A stretch of 64,000 nt of DNA from Limnanthes douglasii subsp. nivea (Eukaryota; Streptophyta; Magnoliopsida; Brassicales; Limnanthaceae), in the NCBI GenBank assembly GCA_036936605.1, contig JAUPFV010000001.1, positions 215,665,530-215,729,529 on the forward strand, in the 5' to 3' direction. Positions 34,870 to 44,999 of this stretch are shown here, in pieces; the stretch's first letter is position 1, and every line of letters begins with the position of its first letter. The notes beneath the pieces were generated by a model, which worked only from the letters and a program-made list of their open reading frames with translations, ran no database searches and was not told where the DNA came from. Both the position numbers and the translations under genes were made by a program.

Positions 34870-36275
34870 ATCATGATGATTTGCACAGGATCGCATGAAG
34901 AAGTCGTCCTCACAACTAATAAGGTCACAAAGTTTGAGGTGCATTGCATATTGATTGAGATTAGTAGCTCTGCTAATGTTATACTTAAACCTAGTTATGG
35001 CAATATGAAAAAAATTATCTACTTCAAATATAATACATACATTGACAGGGTTTATAATCCACGAGACCTTTTGGAATTAAATGTTGATATTTTCCTCGGC
35101 TAGCAAGGCCAGACACGGAAGATTCGTTGTGCGTTTATGTTGGTAGATTTTCCATTGTCTTATAATATTATCTTTAGACATAAGGGTGATCCACCAATCG
35201 AGAGAGTGGAGCATGAGCCTAATTCATTACATTCTCGGTGAGAAGTTACACCAAAAAAATAAATTTTGGTGTTTAACCCTCCGATAATGAATTCGAGTAT
35301 GAGGTCTATATAGGTGGTCATCCGTTGTCAAGCGTATACGGTTCTAGACGAGTGGAATTACTCAGTGCAAAAATACATTTCATAAATGCACATTATGTCA
35401 TACGACACAATTCTCGACACTTCGACCATGTATATTTCATACAAGCCCCTTAAACAGAAAATGTAGCATTGGATCCATCAGTAACCAAGAATATGGATAC
35501 TCAATACCATGGATCCTACACCAAGATTGACCATTTGTTGACCTCCGCCATGTTCGATTCAATTCTTTCCCAATGATAGTTTCAGACATCAATGTTTGGA
35601 GTTATCCAATCCAAAATTAGTTGTGGAATGAATCTTTCCACCCAAAAGGTATATCGCACCCAACCCAAATGTGCGCTCTATATGCTATGTAAACCTTACA
35701 AACACGTTCTATAGATAATAAAAAGGCTATTACTTTATTGTCTTGTCCAAAGCGGATATGAATTTATACATAAGAATATTTATGAGGGGGTTGGTTTGGC
35801 TTATTCCGGTGATAAAGTGATACACCATCGGGTCTTTTTGGAAGGACATCATTGGCCTACCATCGCACCAAATATATATGAGTTAGTATGGTGGTGCGAT
35901 ATATGTTAACGATTTATGAACGCTATCCACAAGCCAGATGTGTCACTTAGAACTATATCTAAAGTTATGCATTTTAGTACCTCTCTTAAAAGTCTTAGAA
36001 ATACAGTACTATTTGTTAATTGTGGTTGATTACTTTTTAAAATGAGCTAAAACTAAACTTTTAGCATATATAAAAGCTATATAAGTAATAAATTTCATTA
36101 AAATTACTATTTTTTATAGATACAACATCTCGCATGCAATCACAAAATATAATATTCTTCAATTTTATAAAAGATAAAAAAATTGGACATACAACATAAT
36201 TTTTTCACCATTTACCACCCACGGGAGAACAATAAGGTAAAAGTCGCAAACCACAAAATTTTATAAATATACATT
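34870..36275 (+). pseudogene. Gypsy pol relic E: protease, aRNase H and integrase, RT deleted
   Basis: Protease at 34,880-35,210: SHEEVVLTTNKVTKFEVHC, then LIEISSSANVI (family: VDNGSSANI, catalytic Asp changed) and AFMLVDFPLSYNII. Directly after, 35,280-35,410 reads DNEFEYEVYIGGHPLSS, the second-RNase-H block (NNxAEYEALxAGLxLA). At 35,800-35,950 it reads HHRVFLEGHHWPTIAPNIYE and WWCDICxRFMNAIHKP, the integrase zinc domain, followed by a decayed core to 36,275. RT and the first RNase H are missing between protease and aRNase H. It differs from the A/B/C family in protease wording. Confidence 0.7.
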
Positions 36276-36289
36276 GAACATTTGAAGGA

Positions 36290-37060
36290 GTAGTCGTTAA
36301 ATGGTCACAATCCTTATTGATATGTCCATTCTATTTGTAGAAGAAACATCGACCCTCGGTCGATTCCTTTTTTATTCTTCTTATTTGGAACAGATACGGA
36401 TCCCTTGCCACAAAATCTTTGGTTTTGATCTCTTTATTTCAAGCTTATCATGCATACCTCAGTCGGTTCCACAGTATCTCATGCTCATGTATAATATGGG
36501 CAATCAGTTCATTGATTGTCCATTTTTCCTGCATGTATTATAGGTGGTCTTAAAATGCTTAAACTTAGCAGGAAGAGACAAAAAAGATAAATCCAACCAT
36601 ATACTCCTTAGGGAAGTCTACCTTGACTTTTCTTATTTTTCGACAATTATAGACACTGCCATAATGTGCTCTCTTACATCTTTTTTTCATTGTACTTTTT
36701 TTGTGGAAATTTCGTTCATCAAAGTTGCATTTTCATTTTCTCATTCTTGGAAAACCTTTTCTCAACCTTTGTAAGACATTCATAGGCATTGGTAGTCTCT
36801 GTTGGTGGATAACCCTATGAAAATAATATGCAATCTCTTGGTGCATGAGGGTTCAGCAAAACCAATTGGATATTTCGCACTTCTCCAATTTCTTTTTTTT
36901 CCATGTGTACTTTTATTAGTAAGAGGGCTTATTTGTGCACTATTAATACTCGGTCATAGTCATGAAAGTTCAGTAAAAAACTATATTTTTTCCATTAATT
37001 GAAATCTGACTCATCCAACATATTAGGCTTATTCCACATCAGATTATACCAATATTGCCA
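36290..37060 (-). pseudogene. Copia gag relic J, flanked by element C
   Basis: On the minus strand: VEKRFSKNEKMKMQ (about 36,690-36,760), KKDVREHIMAVSIIVEK, LSFLSLPAKFKHFKTTYNT and, at about 36,300-36,345, the zinc knuckle CFFYKxNGHINKDC (C-x2-C-x4-H-x4-C with the second Cys changed to Tyr and one stop). This is the UBN2-type gag of a copia element. A degraded TTGGTATAATCTG at about 37,040-37,055 (minus strand) may be its primer site. If so, element C sits in the 5' LTR of this copia element. Confidence 0.7.
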
Positions 37061-37154
37061 ACTTAGAATATTCAACACATAGTACATAAGACACACACAC
37101 AAAATTTACGGATAACCTTTAATTAAATGTGCTTAAATATGGTATATACATGTA

Positions 37155-37159
37155 AAACA
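37155..37159. repeat. Target-site duplication of element C (left)
   Basis: AAACA directly before the LTR (TGGTGAGG...). The same AAACA follows the right LTR at 47,088-47,092. Confidence 0.85.
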
Positions 37160-37566
37160 TGGTGAGGTTTATTTTCTTCTGAGGGTAAGTTTGTAATTTT
37201 TGTTTGGAGTTTTGTGGAAGTTTGTAAGTATTTAATGTTTAAGTAGTGAGTAGAGGGAGAAATAAGCAGCCTGGTTGTATTTAATTTTCATTACCCTCAT
37301 TTAATGTTGGTGGTTGGGTATTTATACCCTTACATCTGGGTCTTATGGGCTTTCGGGTCATGTTTAATGGACCCGGGTCAAGTTTAAGGACCCATGAGCT
37401 CTTAGTAGGAGAGCAGGCAGCTTAGTCAAGAAGTTTTTAGGTTTTAAGTACTTTAGTTCTTGTTCGAACAGTCCAATGGGTGAGGTGTTTGAACTGCCCT
37501 GTCCGGTTAGGTAGTCTTTGCCTGAACTGTCCCTGTCCGTAATGGTAACAGAATCCGGACTCATCA
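37160..37566 (-). repeat. 3' LTR of element C
   Basis: 407 bp, plus-strand TGGTGAGG...GACTCATCA. It contains a palindromic TATA motif GGGTATTTATACCC (37,316-37,329), giving a TATA box on the element strand. About 12 substitutions and no indels distinguish it from the right LTR. Confidence 0.95.
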
Positions 37567-37570
37567 GTAG

Positions 37571-37580
37571 CCCCTTTTTT
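37571..37580 (-). other. Polypurine tract of element C
   Basis: Minus strand AAAAAAGGGG four bases before the LTR start TGATGAGTCC, the expected site for plus-strand DNA priming. Confidence 0.75.
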
Positions 37581-37906
37581 AGGTGTTTGTTCAAAAACCT
37601 TTGTCGAAACCTAAAAAACAGCCCGTTGTCAGTGACAGTTTTCATCCGGACAGGTCTTTCGAATTGTGTTATAGTTTTATCCGGACTGAAAAATGCTCTT
37701 TGAATCTAAACGGTTTTTTGCCAAAGTTCATGGGACATGTGTCTCTCTTTGGTTCGTTACTTTAGCCGTTTTTTCACCTTGAATTTCACACCCACCTTCT
37801 CTGAAAAGCAACCTCTCATTAATGAAGGTGACATCAGCGCCGTCTCTAAATTATTGCAAATCCTTTCGAATTCTCCTAGGAATCAAAACTTCTTTTTGAG
37901 GTTTAC

Positions 37907-37913
37907 TATAAAT
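37907..37913 (+). promoter_or_regulatory. Candidate TATA box for the aORF of element C
   Basis: TATAAAT on the plus strand about 100 bp upstream of the first aORF ATG (38,012), followed by a pyrimidine-rich leader. It would drive transcription antisense to gag-pol. Position and sequence only; no transcript evidence. Confidence 0.4.
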
Positions 37914-38011
37914 TAAAACACTTTTCTACTGTTTTACTATCACTTTCATTTTCACTTTGCTAATTTTCAGAGCTTTCTCTCTCAAACACAAGTTCTTTAC
38001 TTTCGTTGTTT

Positions 38012-41002
38012 ATGTTCACGGCTAGGAACGCTTTAATCAATGGCGGGTGGCTCAATCTATCTGAACTAGAAAAAGCACAAAAAGTTGAAAGGGAAAATCA
38101 CATCGCAGCAGGCTTACCTGCATCTTCCATCGACAAACCAACAACCTCAACCACAGAGCCTGACCAGGGTTCATCCTCTACAAAAAGTGTCAGACCGAAG
38201 AGATTTTTTCAAACCAGCCTCTCTCCCCTATTGTCTCAGGTTCATCGGTTCAAGAGTCAGAACCCACTGTTGAACCAGGCTTAACAGTTACTAGTTTTAA
38301 AAGACCTTCCCCATTCTTAGCCATGGGGTCAGATGCTGATACTTCTCCCTACAAGCTGGTTGATCGAAGAAAAGGTCGGCTGGTCAAAGGGCAGGCCTTC
38401 AAAGGCGCCCCTTCGAAATCAGGTGCCAGAGATAGCAGTACAGGGTCAGAAGCACCCATAAAAGCACCAAGGACAAGCTGTCCGGTCCGGAGGCTACTGT
38501 CTTAAACCCCCGAAGAGAAACCTCCACATCAGATCCCCAGCCGGAGGCTAGAGTACAGGAGAGCACTGAAGCTCATCAGTCTGGTGGTCAGACTGAACCA
38601 ACTCCAAACTCCCATCTCACCAAGACAACTGAAACCCTTCCTCAATAATGGAGGAAATAATGGAGGACTCTATCGAAGAGGCTCCATTCGATTTTGAACC
38701 TTCCGGACAGACTAGTGGTGTTATTGCTGCCCAGAAGGATAAGGGCAAGGAAAAGTTATGCTTAAGGCATCCGGATCTGTCGGAGTGCCTCGAAGGAAAA
38801 GTGGGACCTTGTTTCCACAAGGTAAATGTTAAATACCTTCTTGCTTTACAAAAAAATCAACTATGCCTTCATCCATACAGCTGCGTCGGGCCGGATGCGT
38901 ACGAAGTGGGGAATTCCGGAGAACGTGAAGATAAGAATCCCCATAGACCCCAAAACCCCAATGGACTGTAAACTCAATGAAATAGTCATTTTCACTGAGC
39001 TTTTTAACTGGGGTCTAAGGTTTCCCTTAGATCCAGAGATAGTTAGGTATTTCCACCTTATCAAGCTCTGCCCTACTCAACCGAGCCCCAACGTCTGGTA
39101 CACACTTATGGCCTGCATTATGGTCTCTAGGCTCTCCGGGATTCCTCTACCAATGGAGGAGTTTGCAGCTGTAGCCAGTCTCTGTAGGAACCACCACATT
39201 CCCTTTTATCACTTCAACATTGGTGACGATTATAAAGCAGTGGACGATCTGCTTGACTCGGAGAGAAATTGGAGGACTCAATTCTTGTTCGTAAGTGGTG
39301 CTTGGGAGAACGGGAGGAAAATCAAAGCCGGAGTCAATCCAAGTCTCCTCGCCAGCAGATGAAGGAGTGATCGTAAGGCTCCTACTTTATATTCTTTTTT
39401 CTACTTTTATCGAATTTGCTTAAACAGACTGGTCTTGTCTTTTTTTCTTAGCAATGCTGCCCAAAGACTTTAATGACTACCTAAAGGCCGGACAGATTAC
39501 TTGCACCAAGATCAACACTTGGACTGCTGAAAAATGGGGAAACCGGTTTCACGATGCTTTCAGAGGAGGAAACTTTGCAAGGTCTCACCTCTGGAACACT
39601 ACTGGCCGGAAGGACTTGACCTGGGAAGAACTCACCACTCCACCCCCTCCGGATGTAGTCCTCAAGAGAACACACGAACCGGATGGGTCGCTTTACTTGC
39701 CAGGCCGGGCCAAGGCCCCGAGTAAAATGAAAGGTAAGAAAAGGAAGGGCAAGAAGGTTGTAGGTGAGGCTAACCCTGCCGAGGTGGAGGAGGCTGCTTC
39801 AACAAATCCAGAGGGGCCAACCTCAAGCCAGATCGATGCTACTCTTTTAGACGTGGTGGAGCAGGAGAGTGTTAGGGAAGAGGTAGGATCTCCCAAACCT
39901 TCAAAGGTTCGCAAGAGAGACCGAAATCGTGGAGCAGAGAGTAAGGAGAGGGAGGCCAAAAAGAAAAAGACCTCTAGGGGTGACGAACTCTCTCTCCGGA
40001 CTTCAGAGCCTCTCCCCCCTGTAGACCCTACTGATCTGACAAGAGCAGAGGAGATCACTGGTGACTTTCACACCGACGAGGTCGGAGGTGGAGACCTTAG
40101 CATTGATGGTGTTGACATCACAGGGCTTGATGGACTCGGTGACTATTTTGCAAATCTTCCCAGAGACGATTTTGCTGGGCTTTACCTCCCTCCAAGCACT
40201 TCGAACACCGTTACTTTTCATGGTAAGACTTTTACTGTTTCAAGTGAAAGGGATATTATAGCTCACTCCGTATTAAGTAATGTTCAGCCTGTGCTTGTTT
40301 TGGAGAAACAAGTTCGAGGTCAGGCATATATTATCAAAGATCTCAAATCTGACAAAGAGAAACTGTCCGATGACCTTCTTACTACCACTCAACATGCTGA
40401 CATTCTGAAGGGAGAAAACGAGGAGCTAAAGAAGAGCCAAGAGGGGTGGACTACAAAGGTTGCTACTCTAGAAGACACTATCAACGAGCTCTGAGAGAAG
40501 TTGTCCGGATTAGAGAAAGATCTCACTTCTTCAAAAGAGGAGGCAAAGGCCAAGGATCAAGTCATTCACAACTTGACAAGTGACAAAATTGCGCTCGAGA
40601 ACACAGTGTCCAAGGCCGCAGAGGAGAAAGCAGGGAGAAGGAGGCCAAAATTCAGGCCAAGATCGATGCTTATGCCAACAACGTAATAGACACTCAAGAG
40701 AAAATGTATGCCAATGTGAAGTCGGACATGGTCCTGCTCTTTCATGAGAAGTTCCCGAAGAGGAACCTGGGAGATTTGTGGCTTCATGTAGAGTACGAAG
40801 ACCTTCCCTTCACACCATGGCTGATGGAGACTTGCATGATTATTCCAGTGCTTCCTCCTCTGACGAAGAAGAAAACAATGGGGAGGGCCCTCACGAAGAG
40901 AAAGACGATCCCAAGAAGAAGAAGAAGACAAGTGAGGCTGAGCCATCTTCAAAGGCTCAGTCTGAAACTATGAATTATCTTTTCACTTTTCATGTTACCT
41001 GA
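38012..41002 (+). pseudogene. aORF of element C (antisense Transposase_28-like protein)
   Basis: N-terminus MFTARNALINGGWLNLSELE, then a Ser/Thr/Pro-rich region broken by frame changes (38,280-38,820). The conserved domain in 38,826-39,372 reads KWGIPENVKIRIPIDP, LFNWGLRFPLDPEIVRYFHL, LCRNHHIPFYHFNIGDDYK and FLFVSGAWENG, resembling the 'putative gypsy type transposon' Pfam family (PF04195). After a 79-bp intron, 39,452-40,494 is open: TWTAEKWGNRFHDAFRGGNF, a basic KGKKRKGKK tract, KREAKKKK-type tracts, then a coiled coil (40,290-40,620) and an acidic Ser/Asp/Glu tail to 41,002. Defects: TGA for TGG at 39,360, a TGA at 40,492 and two later frameshifts. Probably a nuclear protein; function unknown. 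Confidence 0.85.
39373..39451 (+). other. Candidate 79-bp spliceosomal intron in aORF of C
   Basis: GTAAGG donor and a TTTTTTTCTTAG acceptor with a strong pyrimidine tract. Splicing joins GATC to CAATGCTGCC (codon phase 1) and puts NPSLLAS... in frame with MLPKDFNDYL. Element B has a 79-bp intron at the same position and phase, and after splicing the two proteins align without gaps across the junction. Confidence 0.8.
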
Positions 41003-41459
41003 ACTAAAGTCCTTGGAAGGCCAAGGCATATTTGTTATTGTGTCCGGCATTTGACCAGATAGATCTTTTGTTTTGTTTGACAATTTAAAAGTCCTTGGAA
41101 GGCCAAGGCACTTAGGTTATTTTAATGAATATCTTTGTTTTGCATAACTCTTGCAATCTTCCATAGTATGTTTCAATTTTGGTGGCTAGTGTTTAAATAG
41201 CCCTTAGTTATTCCATAAATATTCTAAAGCGATAGTGTTTAAACTTCTCTGATGACAAATGTTTAAGTAGTCATCTTCAATTCAATCCGGATGGTGTGAC
41301 AAAAACAAAGTAAGAACACTTCGAATTTTTTAAGAAGGGATCAAGTTTTATAAAAATCCCGGACACCTCATTAAAACCTCCCCGCGCCACCAGGGTAGGA
41401 AAGAGTATGCCCCTAAATATTTACATGGATTTTTAAACAAGTAAATATTTACATTGTTC
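41003..41459. other. Spacer between aORF and integrase of element C
   Basis: No ORF. It contains a direct repeat AAAGTCCTTGGAAGGCCAAGGCA (about 41,005 and 41,088, 83 bp apart; the inner CCTTGGAAGGCCAAGG is an inverted repeat) and a GGAGGTTTTAATGAGG block on the minus strand. The convergent gag-pol and aORF transcripts would end or overlap here. Confidence 0.6.
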
Positions 41460-42779
41460 CTACTCTAAATACATCCGGAGATGTTTAATATTCCAAGGGT
41501 GATTCAAAACCCTTCCATCTTTATCTTCTAGCCAGTATGTTCCAGGTTTGAGTCTTTCAATGACCATATAAGGTCCTTCCCAAGTTGGGGCTAGTTTGCC
41601 GAGCAGCTTCTCTTTGGTGTGTAAGAAGACCTTCCTTAATATCTTGTCCCCCGACTGAAAATCTATTCTCCTAACTCTAGAAGCAAACCTGCTTCTCATC
41701 AAACCCTGATAGTGTGCAGCTCTAAGGTGAGCCTTAACTCGTCTTTCCTCTATTAGGTCAAGTTGACCCCTGATTGCTACTTCGTTGGCGTGTTTGGAAA
41801 AATTGTGAACTCGAAAATAAGGGAGAGTTGCCTCTATGGGAGCTATGGCATCCATCCCATAGACTAAGGCAAAGGGTGACTCTTGTGTTGCAGCCCCAGG
41901 AGTAGTCCGGTAGGCCCACAAAACCTCTTGTAAAAAACTAGGCCATTTCCCAGCAGCTCCTTCCAAATTTTTCTTTAAACCGGACGGTATAGTTCTGTTA
42001 GCCACTTCAACCTGACCATTTGCTTGTGGGTGGAAAGGTGAAGAGAAACAATGTTGTATACCCCTTGAGGCACAGAAACTCTCCATTTCCCTGTTCTCGA
42101 ACTGTGGCCCATTGTCTGTCGTTATCTTTTGTGGAACACCAAATCTGCAACAGATGTTGGATAAAATGAATTTTATGATAGCTTTTGATGTTGTTCCTGC
42201 CAGCGGGGCTGCTTCAATCCACTTCGAAAAATAATCTATAGCAACAATTATAGTTCTGCGTCCTCCGGATGCCATAGGAAGAGGTCCCACCAAATCCAAC
42301 CCCCATTGAGCAAAAGGTATAGGCTCAGAAATTGACTCTAAAGGGATGGCTGGGACATGAATTTCATTACTATATCTTTGGCATGGATCACAACTTCTCA
42401 CCAGCTCCTTAGCGTCTTGCATTATAGAGGGCCAATAATAGCCAGTCAGTTAAACTCTCCTTGTTAGAGCCCTGAATCCGCAGTGAGCTGATCCCTCACC
42501 ATCATGCGATTCTGAGAGGATTACTTGAGACTCAACATCTCCCAAACATCACAGAAGAGGTTTACTGTAAGACTTTTTATACAAAACGTCCCTTAGTATG
42601 ATAAAACCACGAGCTTTGTGCTTCATTTTTCTTGCTAGTGATTTATCTGGAGGCAATATGCCATCGGAGAGATACTACAGGAGAGGGAATCTCCAATCTT
42701 GAGGCTGTTTCATCTGTACATCGAAAATTTCTTCCTCGTTGCTCATATTGAGTTGAATAGAAGGGCACTCTAGCACATG
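41460..42779 (-). pseudogene. Integrase region of element C
   Basis: The open part 42,422-41,460 (320 codons) follows an N-terminal stretch with stops. Zinc domain: ESHDGEGSAHCG, YYWPSIMQDAKELVRSCDPCQR. Core: WGLDLVGPLPMASGG (Asp1), KITTDNGPQFENREM (Asp2), FHPQANGQVEVANRT (Glu). C-terminal: LHTKEKLLGKLAPTWEGPYM and TYWLEDKDGRVL, NHPWNIKHLRMYLE. All three DDE residues are present. It inserts element cDNA in the nucleus. Four upstream stops (about 42,783, 42,674, 42,546, 42,450) would block its synthesis from the polyprotein. Confidence 0.93.
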
Positions 42780-43346
42780 GATCTAGGGATATGACTCAGT
42801 GTATGATATGGTTGCCAAGGAATCTGCTAGTTCATTCTCTGTCCGGGGTGTATGCTCATAAACAATGCTTTTGAACTTAAGTGCCTCATTTTTAAGAAGA
42901 AGTAAGTACTTCACTAGTTGCTCCTTTTTTGCCTCAGATTGACCTTGCGCATGGTGGATAAGAAGCTGGGAATCGCTCATCAGCTTGACCCTTTTGGCCC
43001 CACAAATATAAGCTAACTTTAAACCAGTTATAGCTGCTTCGTATCCGGACTCATTGTTAGAAGCCCTAAAAGCAAAACATATAGCCTAGTACATTTTGTC
43101 ACCATATGGAGAAGTTAGGCACACCCCTGCACCACACCCTATAGTACTGGATCCACCATATGTCCGGACGATCCAGACCTTTTTGTCTTTCATTTCAGTA
43201 GTCTGCTCCGTATCCCTACCATAGTGGAATTCAACTAAAAAATCAGCCACAGCTTGGGCTTTGACTGCTGTTCGAGGAGAAAAATCAATATCGAAGTCCC
43301 CCAATTCCACTGACCACTTAGTCATTCTACTTGAAATGTCTGCCTT
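42780..43346 (-). pseudogene. Second (archaeal-type) RNase H of element C
   Basis: MTKWSVELGDFDIDFSPRTA, then VWIVRTYGGSSTIGCGAGVC, ASNNESGYEAAITGLKLA, LMSDSQLLIHHAQGQSEAKK and EHTPRTENELADSLATIS. Family order D-E-D-D. Here the first Asp (VDGGSS in element B) is Tyr (RTYGGSS), so catalysis is probably lost. Stops occur near 43,344, 43,083 and 42,783. It lies after the junction where the first RNase H was deleted. Confidence 0.9.
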
Positions 43347-44264
43347 TTAAAGAACATTCTTTAATGGAAAAGATGTCCGGACGATATTCTTTAGGAATTT
43401 CCCGGACTGCACTCCGAACACACATTTTTCTGGATTTAGATTTAAATTCACTTTTACTAAGTTAGCAAAAGTTTCTTGGAGGTCTGCCAAGTGTAGTTGT
43501 TCATCCACACTTTTCACCATCAAGTCATCAATGTATACTTCCATATTTCTTCCAATTTGATCAGCAAAGGCTTTGTTCACCAATCTTTGATAAGTAGCCC
43601 CAACATTTTTCAATCCAAATGGCATCACCTTGTAATAATGAAGACCCCTGTCAGTGACAAACGTGGTATGCTCCTGATCCTTCGGATCTACTTGAATCTG
43701 ATTGTACCCGGAGAAAGCATCCATAAAGGATAGTAGTTTATTTCCAGAAGTGGAATCTACCAGTTGATCAATCCGGGGGACTGGATATAAATCTTTTGGG
43801 CAAGCCCTATTGAGATCTGTGAAGTCAATGCACATACGCCACTTTCCATTTTTCGTTTTCACCAAGACCAGATTGGCAGTCCACAAAGGATATTGAGACT
43901 CCTTTATATGCCCTATTTTTGTGAGCCTGTCAACTTCTTGAACAATAACATCAGCCTTTTCCTTGGAAAAATCCCTTCTCTTTTGTACCACAGGTGTTAT
44001 GTCTCTCCGAATGGATAGGCGATGTGATATAATATCTGATGGAACTCCTGTAACATCAGTGTTGCACCAAGCAAAAACATGCTGATGGTCTTTTAGAAAC
44101 TTTAACATCTCAATCTTCAGTTCGGATGGCATTTTGGACCCTATCTTAACACTTTTTCCTTCTTCCAAAGAGTGTGTTTCAACTTCTTCAACCGGTATCA
44201 ACACTCCAGGGGTCTCTCTGGGGTCATCAATTTCACCCTCACCCCCAGAAAGCCCCTCAAACTG
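43347..44264 (-). pseudogene. Reverse transcriptase of element C, thumb and RNase H deleted
   Basis: LVLVKTKNGKWRMCIDFTDL, RACPKDLYPVPRIDQLVDST, KLLSFMDAFSGYNQIQVDP, TTFVTDRGLHYYKVMPFGLK and VYIDDLMVKSVDEQLHLADL: fingers and palm with intact YIDD. After SGKFLK the frame jumps directly to NIVRTSFPLKNVL, the end of the first RNase H in element B, so about 480 bp (thumb, connection and RNase H) are missing in frame. RT synthesises cDNA, and without thumb or RNase H this copy could not be autonomous. Confidence 0.93.
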
Positions 44265-44999
44265 CTATTCTTCGTTGATACGAACTGCCCCCAACATCCG
44301 TGGAGCCAGTGCTGTAGCATAACATTGTCTTGCAATCTTTTGACTGCTCCGGACAACTCCCACTTGTCCTTGAACAGCGTATTTCAAACATTGGTAGACT
44401 GTCGATGCCACTGCATGCATCCTAGAGAGCCAATACCTCCCTAAAATAGCATTATAACAAGTGGGACAATCCACCACAATAAAGAGTATCCTGACCATCT
44501 TCTTAAAAGGGCCTTTGCCCAATAAAACTTCCTCTTCGAACTCCCCGATCACATCTGCTGAGCTTCCAGTGAAGCCCACAATTGATCTGTCCGAACACTG
44601 AATTACGGCTGGATTTTTCATCTTTTTGTAAGTGTTTAAGAAGAGGATATTGGCTGAACTCCCAATATCCACCAAGATTCGTCTTATGTCATTGCCCCCA
44701 ATGGATGCTCCTATGACAACAGCATCTTCATGAGGTCCAGCTATATCCCTTAAGTCATCTTCGTCGAAAACAATGAAGGGAAATGGAATTTGTGATTGAT
44801 AGGAGGTCATGCCTCCTTCCAGCTGGGTTGCTAAAGTATGAACGTGCCTCTTCCTTGAAGAAGCAGTAGGAGCTGTCATAGTATCCCCTCCGAAAATTGT
44901 GAGTGACTCAAAGAACTCAATATGCCCGGAGACTGTTTTACAACGTTCCTCAATGGCACCCACCTTATTTCGAGTTGGATCAGGATCCAAATATTATGA
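44265..44999 (-). pseudogene. Aspartic protease of element C
   Basis: HIEFFESLTIFGGDTMTAPT, FIVFDEDDLRDIAGPHEDA, then the active-site region RRILVDIGSSANILFLNTY (family D-T/S-G; here Ile replaces Thr) and VRILFIVVDCPTCYNAILGR. It continues in the same frame from gag, after a TAA at about 44,991. It ends at TAG 44,267-44,265, which is followed by CAG TTT and shared in position with element B. It cleaves the polyprotein in the particle. Confidence 0.9.

Noticed and set aside
38822..38880. A second possible intron in the aORF of C (GTAAATG...CATACAG, 59 bp)
   Set aside because: Splicing leads into the wrong frame for the conserved KWGIPENVKI domain, the length is below usual plant introns, and B has no sequence here to compare. 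A frameshift is equally likely.
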